Source: Hespellia sp.
Lineage (GTDB): Bacteria; Bacillota; Clostridia; Lachnospirales; Lachnospiraceae
Length of the DNA stretch: 64,000 nt
NCBI GenBank assembly: GCA_028689735.1
Contig: JAQVCP010000010.1
Span: 1-64,000, forward strand
Direction: 5' to 3'
The position numbers were made by a program, and so were the translations under genes. Numbering within the stretch: position 1 is the stretch's first letter; each line of letters starts with the position of its first letter. Under the pieces are notes generated by a model. That model ran no database searches. It was not told the DNA's origin and worked only from the letters and a program-made list of their open reading frames with translations. Of this stretch, positions 54,447 to 63,447 are shown piece after piece.

Positions 54447-55886
54447 CTAAACCGTTCCATGTTTTTTTGATGGACGATCTTCTCTTTTTGTGAAAAGCAT
54501 CTCAAATGCTCCAATCAGATACTTTCTTGTATCAACTGGCTCAATGATTGCATCCACATATCCTCTTCTGGCTGCAGACATTGGACTTGACTGTAAGTCC
54601 TTGTACTCTGCTGCTTTTTCTTTCAATGTCTCAGCGTCAGAACCCTCATACATAATCTTTGCTGCCATCTTTGCGTCCATCATTCCGATTTCAGCTGTTG
54701 GCCATGCATAAACCATATCTGCGCCGATAGATTTGCTGTTCATTGCAACATATGCACTTCCAAAAGCACTTCCGATAATAACATTCACCTTTGGTACTGT
54801 TGCATTGGCAAATGTGTAAGTGAGTCTGGCAACTGCCCTTGCCATATTATTCTCAGAACATTTTGTTGCGTGGAATCCTTTGATATTTGTCAGGGTAAAT
54901 ACCGGAATTGAAAATGCATCACAGAAATTCACAAAATCAATAGCCTTCTTGCAGCCTCGTACTGTCAGTGTGCCATCGAACTCATCTATCACCTGTGCAT
55001 CTGCATCGTATACTTTTGAACGGTTGGCTACTGCGCCGACTGTCATTCCGTTCAGACGGATAAATCCAGTTACCATATCTCTGGCATATTCTTTCTTCAC
55101 CTCGAAGAACGCATGGTTGTCTGCGATTGTCGCAAGAGCGATTGCTGTGTCCTCTGCTGCATTGGCAATTGCATCACATGCACGGTTCAAATCATCTGTG
55201 CACTCCTCATAAGATGCATCATCTTCATTATTCGAAGGAATCATGCATACCAAAGTACGGATTTGTCCAAGAATCTCAGCTTCACTTCCGATGCCATCTA
55301 CGATTCCTGCCTCTTCAGACTGGTACTTTGCGCTGGAAGTGTCACATTTTGAAACTTCGTTTCCGGCAAGTGCATTCGGAGAATTCACAAATAACTTCGC
55401 CTTTGTCTCTTCCATAAATGTAAAATCTGTCAAACCGGGTACTACGGCAAGGCCACCACCGCACATTCCGAAAATAGCTGTAATCTGTGGAATCACTCCG
55501 GAAGCCATTGACTGCTTAAAGTAGAGTCCGCCAAATGCCTCAAGAGCATCGGTTGCTTCCTGAAGACGAAGACCTGCACAATCAATCAAACCAATGACTG
55601 GTGCTCCCATCTTCATTGCCATGTCATACATGTTGGAAATCTTCTTTGCATGCATCTCACCAATAGAACCATTCAAAACGGTTGCATCCTGGCTGTATAC
55701 ATATACAAGATTGCCTTCAATCACTCCGTATCCGGTAATCACACCATCTGCCGGAGTATCTTTTGCCTGCATATTGAAATCTGTGCTTCTTGCAGTAACA
55801 GCACCGCCGATTTCAACAAAACTACCCGCGTCAAGCATAGTGGCAATTCTTGTGCTTGCGGAGTTTCCTGTTGCGTTATAACTCAT
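54447..55886 (-). CDS. Acyl-CoA carboxyltransferase (methylmalonyl-CoA decarboxylase alpha type)
   Basis: A 479-residue crotonase-fold carboxyltransferase of the MmdA/PccB family that transfers CO2 from an acyl-CoA such as methylmalonyl-CoA to biotin. It shows the two-lobed pattern with GLIDCAGLRLQEATDAL and FGMCGGGLAVVPGLTDF in the first half, and NIKGFHATKCSENNMARAVA and IGSAFGSAYVAMNSKSIGAD (the acyl-CoA binding loop) in the second. It is about 30-40 residues shorter than most MmdA, mainly at the N-terminus. It is the first gene of the operon behind a good promoter, with GGAGGG before the ATG. Whether the acyl group is methylmalonyl, malonyl or glutaconyl cannot be read with certainty; GcdA is usually longer, so methylmalonyl is favoured. 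Confidence 0.85.
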   Translation of the reverse strand: MSYNATGNSASTRIATMLDAGSFVEIGGAVTARSTDFNMQAKDTPADGVITGYGVIEGNLVYVYSQDATVLNGSIGEMHAKKISNMYDMAMKMGAPVIGLIDCAGLRLQEATDALEAFGGLYFKQSMASGVIPQITAIFGMCGGGLAVVPGLTDFTFMEETKAKLFVNSPNALAGNEVSKCDTSSAKYQSEEAGIVDGIGSEAEILGQIRTLVCMIPSNNEDDASYEECTDDLNRACDAIANAAEDTAIALATIADNHAFFEVKKEYARDMVTGFIRLNGMTVGAVANRSKVYDADAQVIDEFDGTLTVRGCKKAIDFVNFCDAFSIPVFTLTNIKGFHATKCSENNMARAVARLTYTFANATVPKVNVIIGSAFGSAYVAMNSKSIGADMVYAWPTAEIGMMDAKMAAKIMYEGSDAETLKEKAAEYKDLQSSPMSAARRGYVDAIIEPVDTRKYLIGAFEMLFTKREDRPSKKHGTV

Positions 55887-55945
55887 ATTCTAGCCCTCCA
55901 TGATTTATATTTTTTAAAGTTTTACCAAAATATTTGCCAAGTATA

Positions 55946-55974
55946 GTATAGTATAAAGTTCACAAAATAGCAAT
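55946..55974 (-). promoter_or_regulatory. Promoter of the decarboxylase operon
   Basis: On the minus strand TTGCTA (55969-55974), a 17-bp spacer and TATACT (55946-55951). Confidence 0.72.
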
Positions 55975-56132
55975 TGAATTCTTCTATTATTTGTCATTTT
56001 TTTAACATAAACATCCACTTTTTCCAGATTTTTTTATTTACTATTTTCTGTTTTTCAAATTTTAAGTTTGATGTTACGGCAGATACTTGTGATTTGTTCC
56101 ACCGCCTCATTCCGTTTTCAAATTCTGTTTTC

Positions 56133-56181
56133 AAAAAAGAAAGCAAACTATCCGCTACCATGAAAAACATAATAGCGGATA
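56133..56181 (-). terminator. Probable terminator after leuA-araC
   Basis: TATCCGCTA (56149-56157) pairs exactly with TAGCGGATA (56173-56181), 15 bp beyond the leuA stop. A T6 run follows on the minus strand only after about ten bases, so it is not a textbook terminator. Confidence 0.45.
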
Positions 56182-56196
56182 TCAATTGAACTTTGT

Positions 56197-58188
56197 CTAC
56201 TTCTGGTTGCGATATTGAACCGGAGTCATCTTATATTCTTTTTTAAACAGGCGGTTAAAATGTTCCACATTCTGGTAGCCCACGGATTCCGCGATACTCT
56301 CCACAGTCATACTGCTGCTCTTAAGCAGAGATCTGGCTTTCTTCATTCTGACTTTTTTCAAGGTATCACCGAAAGTCATACCAGACTTTTCTTTGATATA
56401 TTTTGAAAGGTAGGGTTTTGAAAGGAAGAACTTCTCTGACAAATCATCCAATGTAACATCCACATAATTTGCCTGAATATAATTCTTGATTTCAACCAGA
56501 CGTTCATCCTTGCACTCGCTGGCATCCATGATTGCATCAATTTTATTGACAGCAACTACCAGAGCCTCAATGGATGCTTTGATGATGTCGGCATCAATTC
56601 CCACACCCCAGTAACGTTTCTTATTGCAAATAATGCCAACGTAAGCAACCGCTTTGGAAGACGAACCCCTGGTCAGGGATTTTTCCTCATAGAACGAAAG
56701 TTCATAGCTGATATCAAAGTAATGCTTAATGGCATTGCTGACCGCATCAAGACGTCCATTTCCCACACCGTTGACCATACGTGTTCCTCCGCCGTGGTGG
56801 ATCGTTGCCTCCGCATAAATTCCGGTAGTTTCCTGCTTAAAGTGACACTCATCCACCTGGAAAACAGGCTTTGCGGAAATGTAATGGTCTTCAAAGATAT
56901 GATAAACCCAGTCTGGTGTCAGTTCCTTATGAGCCTTGTCAGAAACATCTTTAACAAGGTATCCGACTTCTTCTTTCATCTTCTCCGGAAGGCTGATTCC
57001 GAAGCTCTGTTTCAGAATATAACTCACACCGCCCTTGCCAGACTGACTGTTGATCCGAATGACATCAGAATCGTATCGTCTGCCCACATCCTTTGGATCG
57101 ATTGGCAGATACGGAACGGTCCATTTCTTCTCTTTCTTTTCCTGACGATATGCCATTCCTTTGGCTATGGCATCCTGATGAGAACCGGAAAATGCAGTAA
57201 ATACAAGTTCCCCGGCATAAGGCTGCCTTGGAGACACCTTCATTCTGGTCAGCTTTTCATAGGTCTCACAGATATCATTCATGTTTGAGAAGTCCAGTTT
57301 TGGATCTACGCCGTGTGCAAACATATTCATGGCAAGTGTAATAATATCTACATTCCCCGTCCTTTCACCATTCCCGAAAAGAGTTCCCTCAATTCGATCT
57401 GCACCAGCTAAAATTCCAAGCTCTGCGTCACTCACGCCGCTGCCCCTGTCATTATGTGGATGCAGACAGAGAATGACATTCTTTCTATAGTTGAGATGCT
57501 TGCTTATGAACTCTACCTGACTTGCAAATACATGTGGCATTGCATTCTCAACAGTGGTCGGAATGTTGATGATGACTTTGTTTTTCCCGGACGGTTTCCA
57601 GACATCAAGAACGGCGTTGCAGACATCCAGCGCGTAATCCACCTCCGTGCCTGGAAAGCTCTCGGGACTGTACTGGAATGTAAAATTGCCCTCGGTCTCC
57701 TGGGCAAGGGAATTTAAAAGCTTTGCACCGTCAATCGCAATTTGTTTGATTTCTTCCTTGCTCTTTTTAAACACCTGTTCTCGCTGGGCAACTGAGGTGG
57801 AATTATAAAGATGAATAACCGCATGGGGAGCTCCCTTTACCGCTTCAAATGTCTTCTTTATAATATGCTCTCTTGCCTGCGTCAGAACCTGTACCGTCAC
57901 GTCATCCGGAATCATGTTCTGCTCAATCAGAGTTCTCATAAACTGATACTCCGTCTCGGAAGCAGCCGGAAAACCAACTTCGATTTCCTTGAAGCCGACA
58001 TCTACAAGCAATTGGAAAAATTCCACTTTCTCATCCAGGCTCATGGGCTCAATCAGTGCCTGATTGCCATCGCGAAGATCCACGCTGCACCATGCAGGTG
58101 CTTTTTCTATGTAATCCTTCTTCACCCAGTCATAACAGTCTTCTGGCGGCATAAAGTAAAATCTTTGATATTTTTTGTAGTTTTCCAT
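56197..58188 (-). CDS. leuA: 2-isopropylmalate synthase fused to an AraC-type DNA-binding domain
   Basis: A 663-residue single reading frame. Residues about 1-400 are the alpha-isopropylmalate synthase TIM barrel ([16 protein letters not shown] near 35 and [15 protein letters not shown] near 243, the metal-binding HxH), and about 420-555 the LeuA allosteric/dimerization domain ([20 protein letters not shown]). This is full length for the long LeuA type of actinobacteria and Clostridia. Residues 561-663 are a complete AraC HTH domain: [20 protein letters not shown] and the second helix-turn-helix with [20 protein letters not shown] and TPVQYR. No frameshift or stop separates the parts. The start follows GAGGAG. 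The enzyme condenses acetyl-CoA and 2-oxoisovalerate for leucine. A DNA-binding autoregulatory role is inferred. It stands alone, without leuBCD. Confidence 0.92.
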   Translation of the reverse strand: MENYKKYQRFYFMPPEDCYDWVKKDYIEKAPAWCSVDLRDGNQALIEPMSLDEKVEFFQLLVDVGFKEIEVGFPAASETEYQFMRTLIEQNMIPDDVTVQVLTQAREHIIKKTFEAVKGAPHAVIHLYNSTSVAQREQVFKKSKEEIKQIAIDGAKLLNSLAQETEGNFTFQYSPESFPGTEVDYALDVCNAVLDVWKPSGKNKVIINIPTTVENAMPHVFASQVEFISKHLNYRKNVILCLHPHNDRGSGVSDAELGILAGADRIEGTLFGNGERTGNVDIITLAMNMFAHGVDPKLDFSNMNDICETYEKLTRMKVSPRQPYAGELVFTAFSGSHQDAIAKGMAYRQEKKEKKWTVPYLPIDPKDVGRRYDSDVIRINSQSGKGGVSYILKQSFGISLPEKMKEEVGYLVKDVSDKAHKELTPDWVYHIFEDHYISAKPVFQVDECHFKQETTGIYAEATIHHGGGTRMVNGVGNGRLDAVSNAIKHYFDISYELSFYEEKSLTRGSSSKAVAYVGIICNKKRYWGVGIDADIIKASIEALVVAVNKIDAIMDASECKDERLVEIKNYIQANYVDVTLDDLSEKFFLSKPYLSKYIKEKSGMTFGDTLKKVRMKKARSLLKSSSMTVESIAESVGYQNVEHFNRLFKKEYKMTPVQYRNQK

Positions 58189-58208
58189 ACTTCCTATCTC
58201 CTCTTTCT

Positions 58209-58246
58209 AAAAACAGGAAGCTATCGAAATGTTAAATTCTTCCTGT
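58209..58246 (-). terminator. Attenuator-like hairpin in the leuA leader
   Basis: On the minus strand ACAGGAAG (58246-58239) pairs with CTTCCTGT (58220-58213) around an 18-nt loop and is followed by TTTT. It ends about 20 bases before the leuA start codon, so it looks like a premature terminator for leuA. No T-box sequence is seen in the 202-bp leader. Confidence 0.65.
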
Positions 58247-58390
58247 ACTATTATGTTTTTTTGCTTTTTCCAGAAGAACAATTTATTTTTAGATATTATC
58301 CATCAATTTCATTGTCCTTTTTTATTTCTACCCAATAGTATCATATTGTATCGCCAATGAAAAGTGACGTTTTTAATCATTTGTATTGAT

Positions 58391-59611
58391 TTATTTTAAT
58401 GCATATGTTTTGCTTATCTGCTTCACGACCCAAAGATAATTTCTTTCTTTCACGGATTCCCCCGTCAGTACCGGAAGTTCTCTCAGTACAGTATCCCCCA
58501 GAAGATATTGGAGAGAACCGATTTTTTCATTTTTCCTCACCGGCGCGCTGAGATTCTTCTCCATTTTCAAGTTCACCCGGATGGCCTCCTCTTCATGCAG
58601 AAGAAATCGGGGTTCTAAAATAGCATCTGGAATGTAGATGGATACTGTGGACGGACCGGAAAATCCAGCATCCGGAATTCCATTTTCCACATTTTTCTTC
58701 TTTTGCTTCAATTGATACTGCACTGTTTTATAGTGATAATGCTCCAGACCATATTCCATCATTTTTCTGGTATCCGACCATTTATAGCTTTTGTTTCCCG
58801 GCCAGCCACATGCAAGCAGTGCCACGATGAATTCTCTGTCCTCCCTCTTTACCGCTCCCACATAACAGTATCCTGCATCTGCAGTAAACCCGGTCTTTCC
58901 AGACAGCGCCCCATCCATCATATGTAAATACGCATTGTGATTCTGGCAGGAAAAAGACCGGGTTCCCGTCTGATCTGAAAACTGATAGGATGGAGTCTGT
59001 GTAATTTCCAGGAAAACAGACCGCACCGGTGAATCATGAATACAATATTTCATGATCCGTGCAAGATCTTCTGCCGTCGTATGATGAAAGCCATTCTCAT
59101 CTGACGCATCCAATCCATTGGGTGTGATAAAATACGTCTGTTCACAGCCCAGCTCTTTTGCCTTGTTATTCATCATAAGCGCAAAGTTCTCTACCGTTCC
59201 GCCGATTCCCTCTGCAATAGCAACCGCGGAATCGTTATGAGATTCCAGCATCAGAGAATACAACAGATCCCGAAGTACATACTGCTCCCCCATTCTGATT
59301 CCCAGCTTTACCTCCGGCTGCTTCTGTGCATTGGCGGATACCTCGATCACCTGGTCTAAGTTCGTATGTTCCAGTGCAAGGATGCAGGTCATTATCTTTG
59401 TGGTACTTGCCATTGCCATTTCCTTTTGTCCCTCTTTTGCAAATAAAATACGCCCTGAGTCCGCATCCATCAGGACCGCCGACTGGGCGTAAAGATTCTG
59501 TAGTTCTTCCGGGCAGACAGCAGTCTCTCCGTCTGTCTGGGCATTGACCGGAAATGCAATGACAACAATCAGTAAAAAAATAAGTCTGAGACAATTTCCT
59601 TTTTTCTTCAT
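58391..59611 (-). CDS. D-alanyl-D-alanine carboxypeptidase, DacB/DacF type
   Basis: A 406-residue exported serine carboxypeptidase. A signal peptide (LRLIFLLIVVIAFPVNAQ) precedes the transpeptidase-fold domain with SxxK in MASTTKIMTC (near residue 68), SxN as SHNDSAVA, and KTG in LSGKTGFTADAGY. The C-terminal part (about 285-406) matches the beta-rich C-terminal domain of DacF-like proteins. Start ATG 59611 is preferred because it leaves a 22-nt leader after the likely sigma-E promoter; ATG 59623 is an alternative without a ribosome site. It follows scpAB, as dacB does in Bacillus, where it modifies spore cortex peptidoglycan; the spmAB genes are missing here. Confidence 0.88.
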   Translation of the reverse strand: MKKKGNCLRLIFLLIVVIAFPVNAQTDGETAVCPEELQNLYAQSAVLMDADSGRILFAKEGQKEMAMASTTKIMTCILALEHTNLDQVIEVSANAQKQPEVKLGIRMGEQYVLRDLLYSLMLESHNDSAVAIAEGIGGTVENFALMMNNKAKELGCEQTYFITPNGLDASDENGFHHTTAEDLARIMKYCIHDSPVRSVFLEITQTPSYQFSDQTGTRSFSCQNHNAYLHMMDGALSGKTGFTADAGYCYVGAVKREDREFIVALLACGWPGNKSYKWSDTRKMMEYGLEHYHYKTVQYQLKQKKKNVENGIPDAGFSGPSTVSIYIPDAILEPRFLLHEEEAIRVNLKMEKNLSAPVRKNEKIGSLQYLLGDTVLRELPVLTGESVKERNYLWVVKQISKTYALK

Positions 59612-59641
59612 CTCTACCAGCATCCATTGCGTTTATTAGTA

Positions 59642-59668
59642 TGTATGAGAAAATCCAGGGGATTATTC
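59642..59668 (-). promoter_or_regulatory. Probable sigma-E promoter of the dacB-like gene
   Basis: On the minus strand GAATAAT (59662-59668), 14 bp, then CATACA (59642-59647). The -35 matches 6 of 7 positions of the sigma-E consensus KMATATT, and the first six bases of the -10 CATACAMT match. The position fits a dacB-type mother-cell gene. Confidence 0.5.
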
Positions 59669-59767
59669 CTCCCATGTCAAGGTTTCTCTTGATACTGGAA
59701 AAAGCGTTATTTATCATCCAGACTCACAAGCCTTTAAGCGGCTCAGTGCAGCAGTCATCTAGGTCAG

Positions 59768-60337
59768 CTAGATTTCAAGCCTCAGCTGTGCTTCATCTTC
59801 CGCTTCTTCCTGGAACTGTGCCACTTGCTCCTGGTTAATACCCGGAAGCTCATCCAGAGACTGCACACTGAATCTCCGCAGAAATTCCTCTGTTGTTCCA
59901 AATAGAATCGGCCGTCCCGGCACATTCATCCTGCCGACTTCCTCCACCAGTCCGTACTCCACCAGCTTATTTACTGCAAAATCCGATTTGACACCTCTGA
60001 TTTTTTCAATCTCAAGTTTCGTAACCGGCTGTTTATATGCAATGATTGATAATGTTTCCAAAAGAACGTCAGTGAGTACAAATTTTTTTGGCTGCTTTGC
60101 GATGCGAATGAGGTATTCATACGCCTCCTGCTTCGTACACATCTGAAAGGAATTCTCAAGCTCGATAATGCGCATGCCCCTGTCCGCATTGTTATAGCGG
60201 TCCATCATATTATGGATAATCTTGCGCGTTGTCTTCTCATCATGCTCAATAGCAAGCGCAATCTTCTCCAGTTCCACCGAATCACCCATCGTAAATAAGA
60301 TTGCCTCGATGATTCCCTGCAGTTTTTCTATTTCCAT
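59768..60337 (-). CDS. scpB: Segregation and condensation protein B
   Basis: A 189-residue ScpB, the winged-helix kleisin-associated subunit of the SMC condensin complex. IEKLQGIIEAILFTMGDSV at the N-terminus, ETLSIIAYKQPVTKLEIEKIRG (split around residue 95) and VEEVGRMNVPGRPILFGTT are diagnostic. Start ATG 60337 is chosen because the GAGG in the upstream ATGAGGATG is nine bases away; the frame also has ATGs at 60352 and 60346. It begins just after the scpA stop. Confidence 0.94.
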   Translation of the reverse strand: MEIEKLQGIIEAILFTMGDSVELEKIALAIEHDEKTTRKIIHNMMDRYNNADRGMRIIELENSFQMCTKQEAYEYLIRIAKQPKKFVLTDVLLETLSIIAYKQPVTKLEIEKIRGVKSDFAVNKLVEYGLVEEVGRMNVPGRPILFGTTEEFLRRFSVQSLDELPGINQEQVAQFQEEAEDEAQLRLEI

Positions 60338-60354
60338 CTTATTCATCCTCATTT

Positions 60355-61101
60355 TTATTCCACCATAGAAGTGATCATAATCTCGCCGAAAGTACTCTCC
60401 TGCTCAATCTGAATCTTGCCAATCTTCATCAGTTCCAAAATAGCCAGGAATGTCACAACAATATGCAGCTTCGAATGCTGTGTTTCCAGAAGCTTACGGA
60501 AATTAAACCGCCTGTGGATTCCGGCATATTCTTCTACGTAAGTCAGCTTATCAGTCAGCGTCACTTCTTCTTTCTCAATTGTTCCAAATTTACTTCGCAC
60601 CGGATCCAGCTTGTCATCCTGGCGCCGCATCACTTCCTTATAAATCTGATTCAGCTTTCGCAAGTTCAGATCAGCGAGAAGTTCATCCAGATTCACCGGT
60701 GGTGCATATTCCAACACTTCCTTTGGGATCGTTGGACTCTTATACATCACTTTTTGCCCGTCAATTTCACGGTCCTTAAGTTCATAAGCCATAAATTTGT
60801 ACATTTTATACTGCAAAAGCTGTTCCACCAGCTCCTGACGTGGATCTTCTTCCTCTCCCTCTTCATTCACCTCTTTTGGCAAAAGCATCCTGCACTTGAT
60901 ATCAAGCAGTGTAGCCGCCATCAGTAAAAATTCACTCATCACATCCAAGTCATCCTCCTGCATGGCGCGGATATACTCCATGTACTGATTCGTGATTTCA
61001 ACAATCGGAATATCGTAAATATCTATTTTGTTTTTATCAATCAGGTAAAGAAGGAGATCCAACGGACCCTCAAACACCTGTAATTTTACTGGTATTCCCA
61101 T
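60355..61101 (-). CDS. scpA: Segregation and condensation protein A
   Basis: A 248-residue kleisin of the SMC-ScpAB condensin. LQVFEGPLDLLLYLIDKNKIDIYDIPI (N-terminal SMC-binding region, split near residue 20), YMEYIRAMQEDDLDVMSEFLLMAATLL and the C-terminal VVTFLAILELMKIGKIQIEQ are all present. AAAGGAA precedes the ATG. It overlaps scpB closely, so the two are co-translated. The complex condenses and segregates the chromosome. Confidence 0.95.
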   Translation of the reverse strand: MGIPVKLQVFEGPLDLLLYLIDKNKIDIYDIPIVEITNQYMEYIRAMQEDDLDVMSEFLLMAATLLDIKCRMLLPKEVNEEGEEEDPRQELVEQLLQYKMYKFMAYELKDREIDGQKVMYKSPTIPKEVLEYAPPVNLDELLADLNLRKLNQIYKEVMRRQDDKLDPVRSKFGTIEKEEVTLTDKLTYVEEYAGIHRRFNFRKLLETQHSKLHIVVTFLAILELMKIGKIQIEQESTFGEIMITSMVE

Positions 61102-61159
61102 CTGTTCTTTCCTTTCCCGAAGTAACAGGATGTTCTCCTGTCATAACGTACTGCACCCT

Positions 61160-62023
61160 TCACGGTGCACATAGCTTCACCACAACAAGCTCAGCCGTAT
61201 TAAACAACCGGATATTCACCGTATGTGTTCCAAGCCCCCGGCTGACGATAATTGTGCAATCATCTTCTCTTGTCATTTCCCCCGAATACTTTGGAAACGG
61301 AATCACCTGTGGGCTGATACATCCGCCAATCCCCGGAATTCGGATGATTCCTCCGTGCAAATGTCCGGAAAGGATCAGATCAGCACCCCATTTTTTATAG
61401 GTATCAAAAAATGCCGGATTATGTGCAAGCAGTATCTGGAACTTCTCCGGATCCGGATGACCAATGCAGCTTAATACTTCTGAAACTGTCACACGGTACC
61501 TGTGAAATTTTTCATAATATTTCATCGGCAGTTCCAGTCCGGAGACCGAACAGCTCATTCCATCCACATCCAAATGTATCGTCTGATTCTCCAGAAAAAC
61601 AACACCTGCACGTTCCAGTCTTTTCTTATAATCAGCAAAAATCGTGCCATAGTATTCTGGGTCTTCTTTCATCCGCTGTTCATGATTCCCATTGGCATAA
61701 TAAACCGGGCAGAGTTTTGGAAGACGTTCTAACAGCTCCAGGGCATGCTCACTGTAATTGCCTCTTTGCCCAACCAGCATGTCACCTCCAACCAGAATAT
61801 AATCCGGCGCTTCTTTTTGGATTGCATGATACAGCTTTTCATTACCCATTCCGTAGGATTTGTTATGCAAGTCGCTCAAAAAGAGAATGTTCTTATCTTT
61901 TTTGAGCAGCGTCAGCTTTTTGGACACTACCCGGTAATGTGTAATCCGAAACATATGCAGTTCCCGAACAGATTCCAGAAGCATGGAAAAAACGAGAAGC
62001 AGACCAATCAGAACAAACAGCAT
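61160..62023 (-). CDS. Membrane-anchored metallophosphoesterase
   Basis: A 287-residue calcineurin-like phosphoesterase with one N-terminal span (FVLIGLLLVFSMLLESV) and all metal motifs: FLSDLHNKSYG (Asp/His), VGGDMLVGQRG, YANGNHEQR and SGHLHGGIIR. It resembles YaeI/YkuE-type enzymes whose substrates are often lipid or nucleotide phosphates; the true one is unknown here. AAGGGGAG precedes the ATG. It lies between dacF-like and scpA genes. Confidence 0.88.
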   Translation of the reverse strand: MLFVLIGLLLVFSMLLESVRELHMFRITHYRVVSKKLTLLKKDKNILFLSDLHNKSYGMGNEKLYHAIQKEAPDYILVGGDMLVGQRGNYSEHALELLERLPKLCPVYYANGNHEQRMKEDPEYYGTIFADYKKRLERAGVVFLENQTIHLDVDGMSCSVSGLELPMKYYEKFHRYRVTVSEVLSCIGHPDPEKFQILLAHNPAFFDTYKKWGADLILSGHLHGGIIRIPGIGGCISPQVIPFPKYSGEMTREDDCTIIVSRGLGTHTVNIRLFNTAELVVVKLCAP

Positions 62024-62117
62024 AGTTCTCCCCTTTCTTACGTAAAAAGTGTAATTTTCCTTCTATGATCACATTTCAAAGCAGCTCCTTGAGAACTGCC
62101 TAAAGTCATTAACCATA

Positions 62118-63368
62118 CTATTTTACCATTTTCACTGGCAAAACGCAACGAAATGCTTTCAACAGATAATCCTTAAACTTCGCTTTGTTAATTGTATCAG
62201 ATGCGACAATTGGAAGTTCCCCGATGGTCTCACCATCCAGCGAGTACACTCTGCTTCCAACCTTCTTCCCCTTTTCAATCGGTGCCGATATATTTTTTTT
62301 CATTTTATTTTTCGCTGTAACCGCTCCCAGATTACTTCCGGTGGTATCCACATACTCAAAATCCCCACTGTATTCACAATTGAGACTGTCCGCTACGCCA
62401 TTTGTTATTTTAATCTTCTCCAGCTTTTCTTTCGGTGTATCCTTGTAGAGCTGGCATTTTCCAAAACCGGAGTTCATCAAGTGAATTGCGTCAAGAAATC
62501 GTGTTTTAGAATCCGGTGCTGCCATGATGACTGCAATCAATTCCACATCATTTTTTCTCCCTGTAGCTGAGACACAGAATTTCGCCTCATTTGTGGAACC
62601 TGTTTTCAGTCCGGTTGCATATTCATATTGTCTCACGAGCTTATTCGTATTGGTCAGTCCAAACTCGCTTTCCCCCTTTGCGGTCTTGTGGGTAATATTC
62701 TCCATCCATATCATCGAATAATCATGAATCTCAGGATACTTTAAGATCAGTTCCCGGGACATAAGCGCAATGTCTCTGGCAGTGGTAAGATGTCCTTCTG
62801 CATCCAGACCGTTGCAATTGACAAAATGTGTATGTTCCATCCCCAGTCCCTCTGCCCGTTTGTTCATCTGATTTACAAATTCTGTCTCCGAGCCGGAAAT
62901 AAACTCAGACATGGCGACACAGGCATCGTTGGCGCTGGCCACTGCGATGCATTTGATCATCGTATCTACAGTCTGCGTTTCTCCAACCTCAAGGAACACC
63001 TGGGAGCCCCCCATAGAAGCTGCATATTCGGAAACTGGCACTTCATCCTGCAGCTGTATGCGTCCTTCATGCAAAGCATCAAAAATGAGCAGCAGTGTCA
63101 TCACCTTTGTCACACTTGCCGGTGCCCGTTTTTCATCTGCATCCTTTTCATACAGCACCTGCCCGGTGGTGGATTCTATTAAAATAGCGGAAGGTGCAAT
63201 AATTTCCTCCTTTCCCCCGTTATCTGTTGTGCCGGTATCCTCCGCCACCGTTTCCTCCGTCACCGTTTCCTCCGTCACCTGTATCACATCCTCGCTTGCA
63301 TACAAAGCCGTACTCATGGTGCTTATAAGCACCATGCACATCAAGATCCCTGCGATCCATTTCTTCAT
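62118..63368 (-). CDS. D-alanyl-D-alanine carboxypeptidase, DacF type
   Basis: A 416-residue exported serine carboxypeptidase with a signal peptide (KWIAGILMCMVLISTMSTALYA), a Glu/Thr-rich acidic stretch (about residues 33-55, repeated TEETV), SxxK in RAPASVTKVMTL, SxN as ASANDAC and KTG in GLKTGSTNEAKF, and the C-terminal beta domain. It trims pentapeptides in peptidoglycan. Start ATG 63368 has AGAAAGAG seven bases upstream; ATG 63386 is an alternative. It is the third DD-carboxypeptidase of the window, beside the metallophosphoesterase gene. DacF in Bacillus acts in sporulation, but a vegetative DacA role cannot be excluded. Confidence 0.9.
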   Translation of the reverse strand: MKKWIAGILMCMVLISTMSTALYASEDVIQVTEETVTEETVAEDTGTTDNGGKEEIIAPSAILIESTTGQVLYEKDADEKRAPASVTKVMTLLLIFDALHEGRIQLQDEVPVSEYAASMGGSQVFLEVGETQTVDTMIKCIAVASANDACVAMSEFISGSETEFVNQMNKRAEGLGMEHTHFVNCNGLDAEGHLTTARDIALMSRELILKYPEIHDYSMIWMENITHKTAKGESEFGLTNTNKLVRQYEYATGLKTGSTNEAKFCVSATGRKNDVELIAVIMAAPDSKTRFLDAIHLMNSGFGKCQLYKDTPKEKLEKIKITNGVADSLNCEYSGDFEYVDTTGSNLGAVTAKNKMKKNISAPIEKGKKVGSRVYSLDGETIGELPIVASDTINKAKFKDYLLKAFRCVLPVKMVK

Positions 63369-63447
63369 ATTAAAACTCTTTCTCATTCCATTTATTACAA
63401 ATTATTGGATTGTATCTCCAAATATGCAATATTCTCCTTTTTTCCAA

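Larger units (their letters stand above)
55887..56196. other. Intergenic region between mmdA and leuA-araC
   Basis: 310 bp, AT-rich. It holds the mmdA-operon promoter (55946-55974) and the leuA-end hairpin (56133-56181); no small gene with a ribosome site is visible. Confidence 0.7.

Noticed and set aside
58189-58390. T-box leader upstream of leuA
   Set aside because: No AGGGTGGNACCGCG-type antiterminator sequence is present; the leader is also too short for a full T-box.
59235-59717. 160-codon frame overlapping the dacB-like gene and its promoter
   Set aside because: It runs in another frame of a gene with clear active-site motifs and has Cys/Arg-rich composition of a shadow frame.
62081-62099. 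Hairpin between the metallophosphoesterase and dacF-like genes
   Set aside because: Short stem with two G-U pairs, a 3-nt loop and no T-run; too weak to call a terminator.
63236-63280. Three 15-bp units encoding repeated TEETV in the dacF-like protein
   Set aside because: Short in-frame repeat in an acidic linker after the signal peptide; no sign of function beyond length variation.
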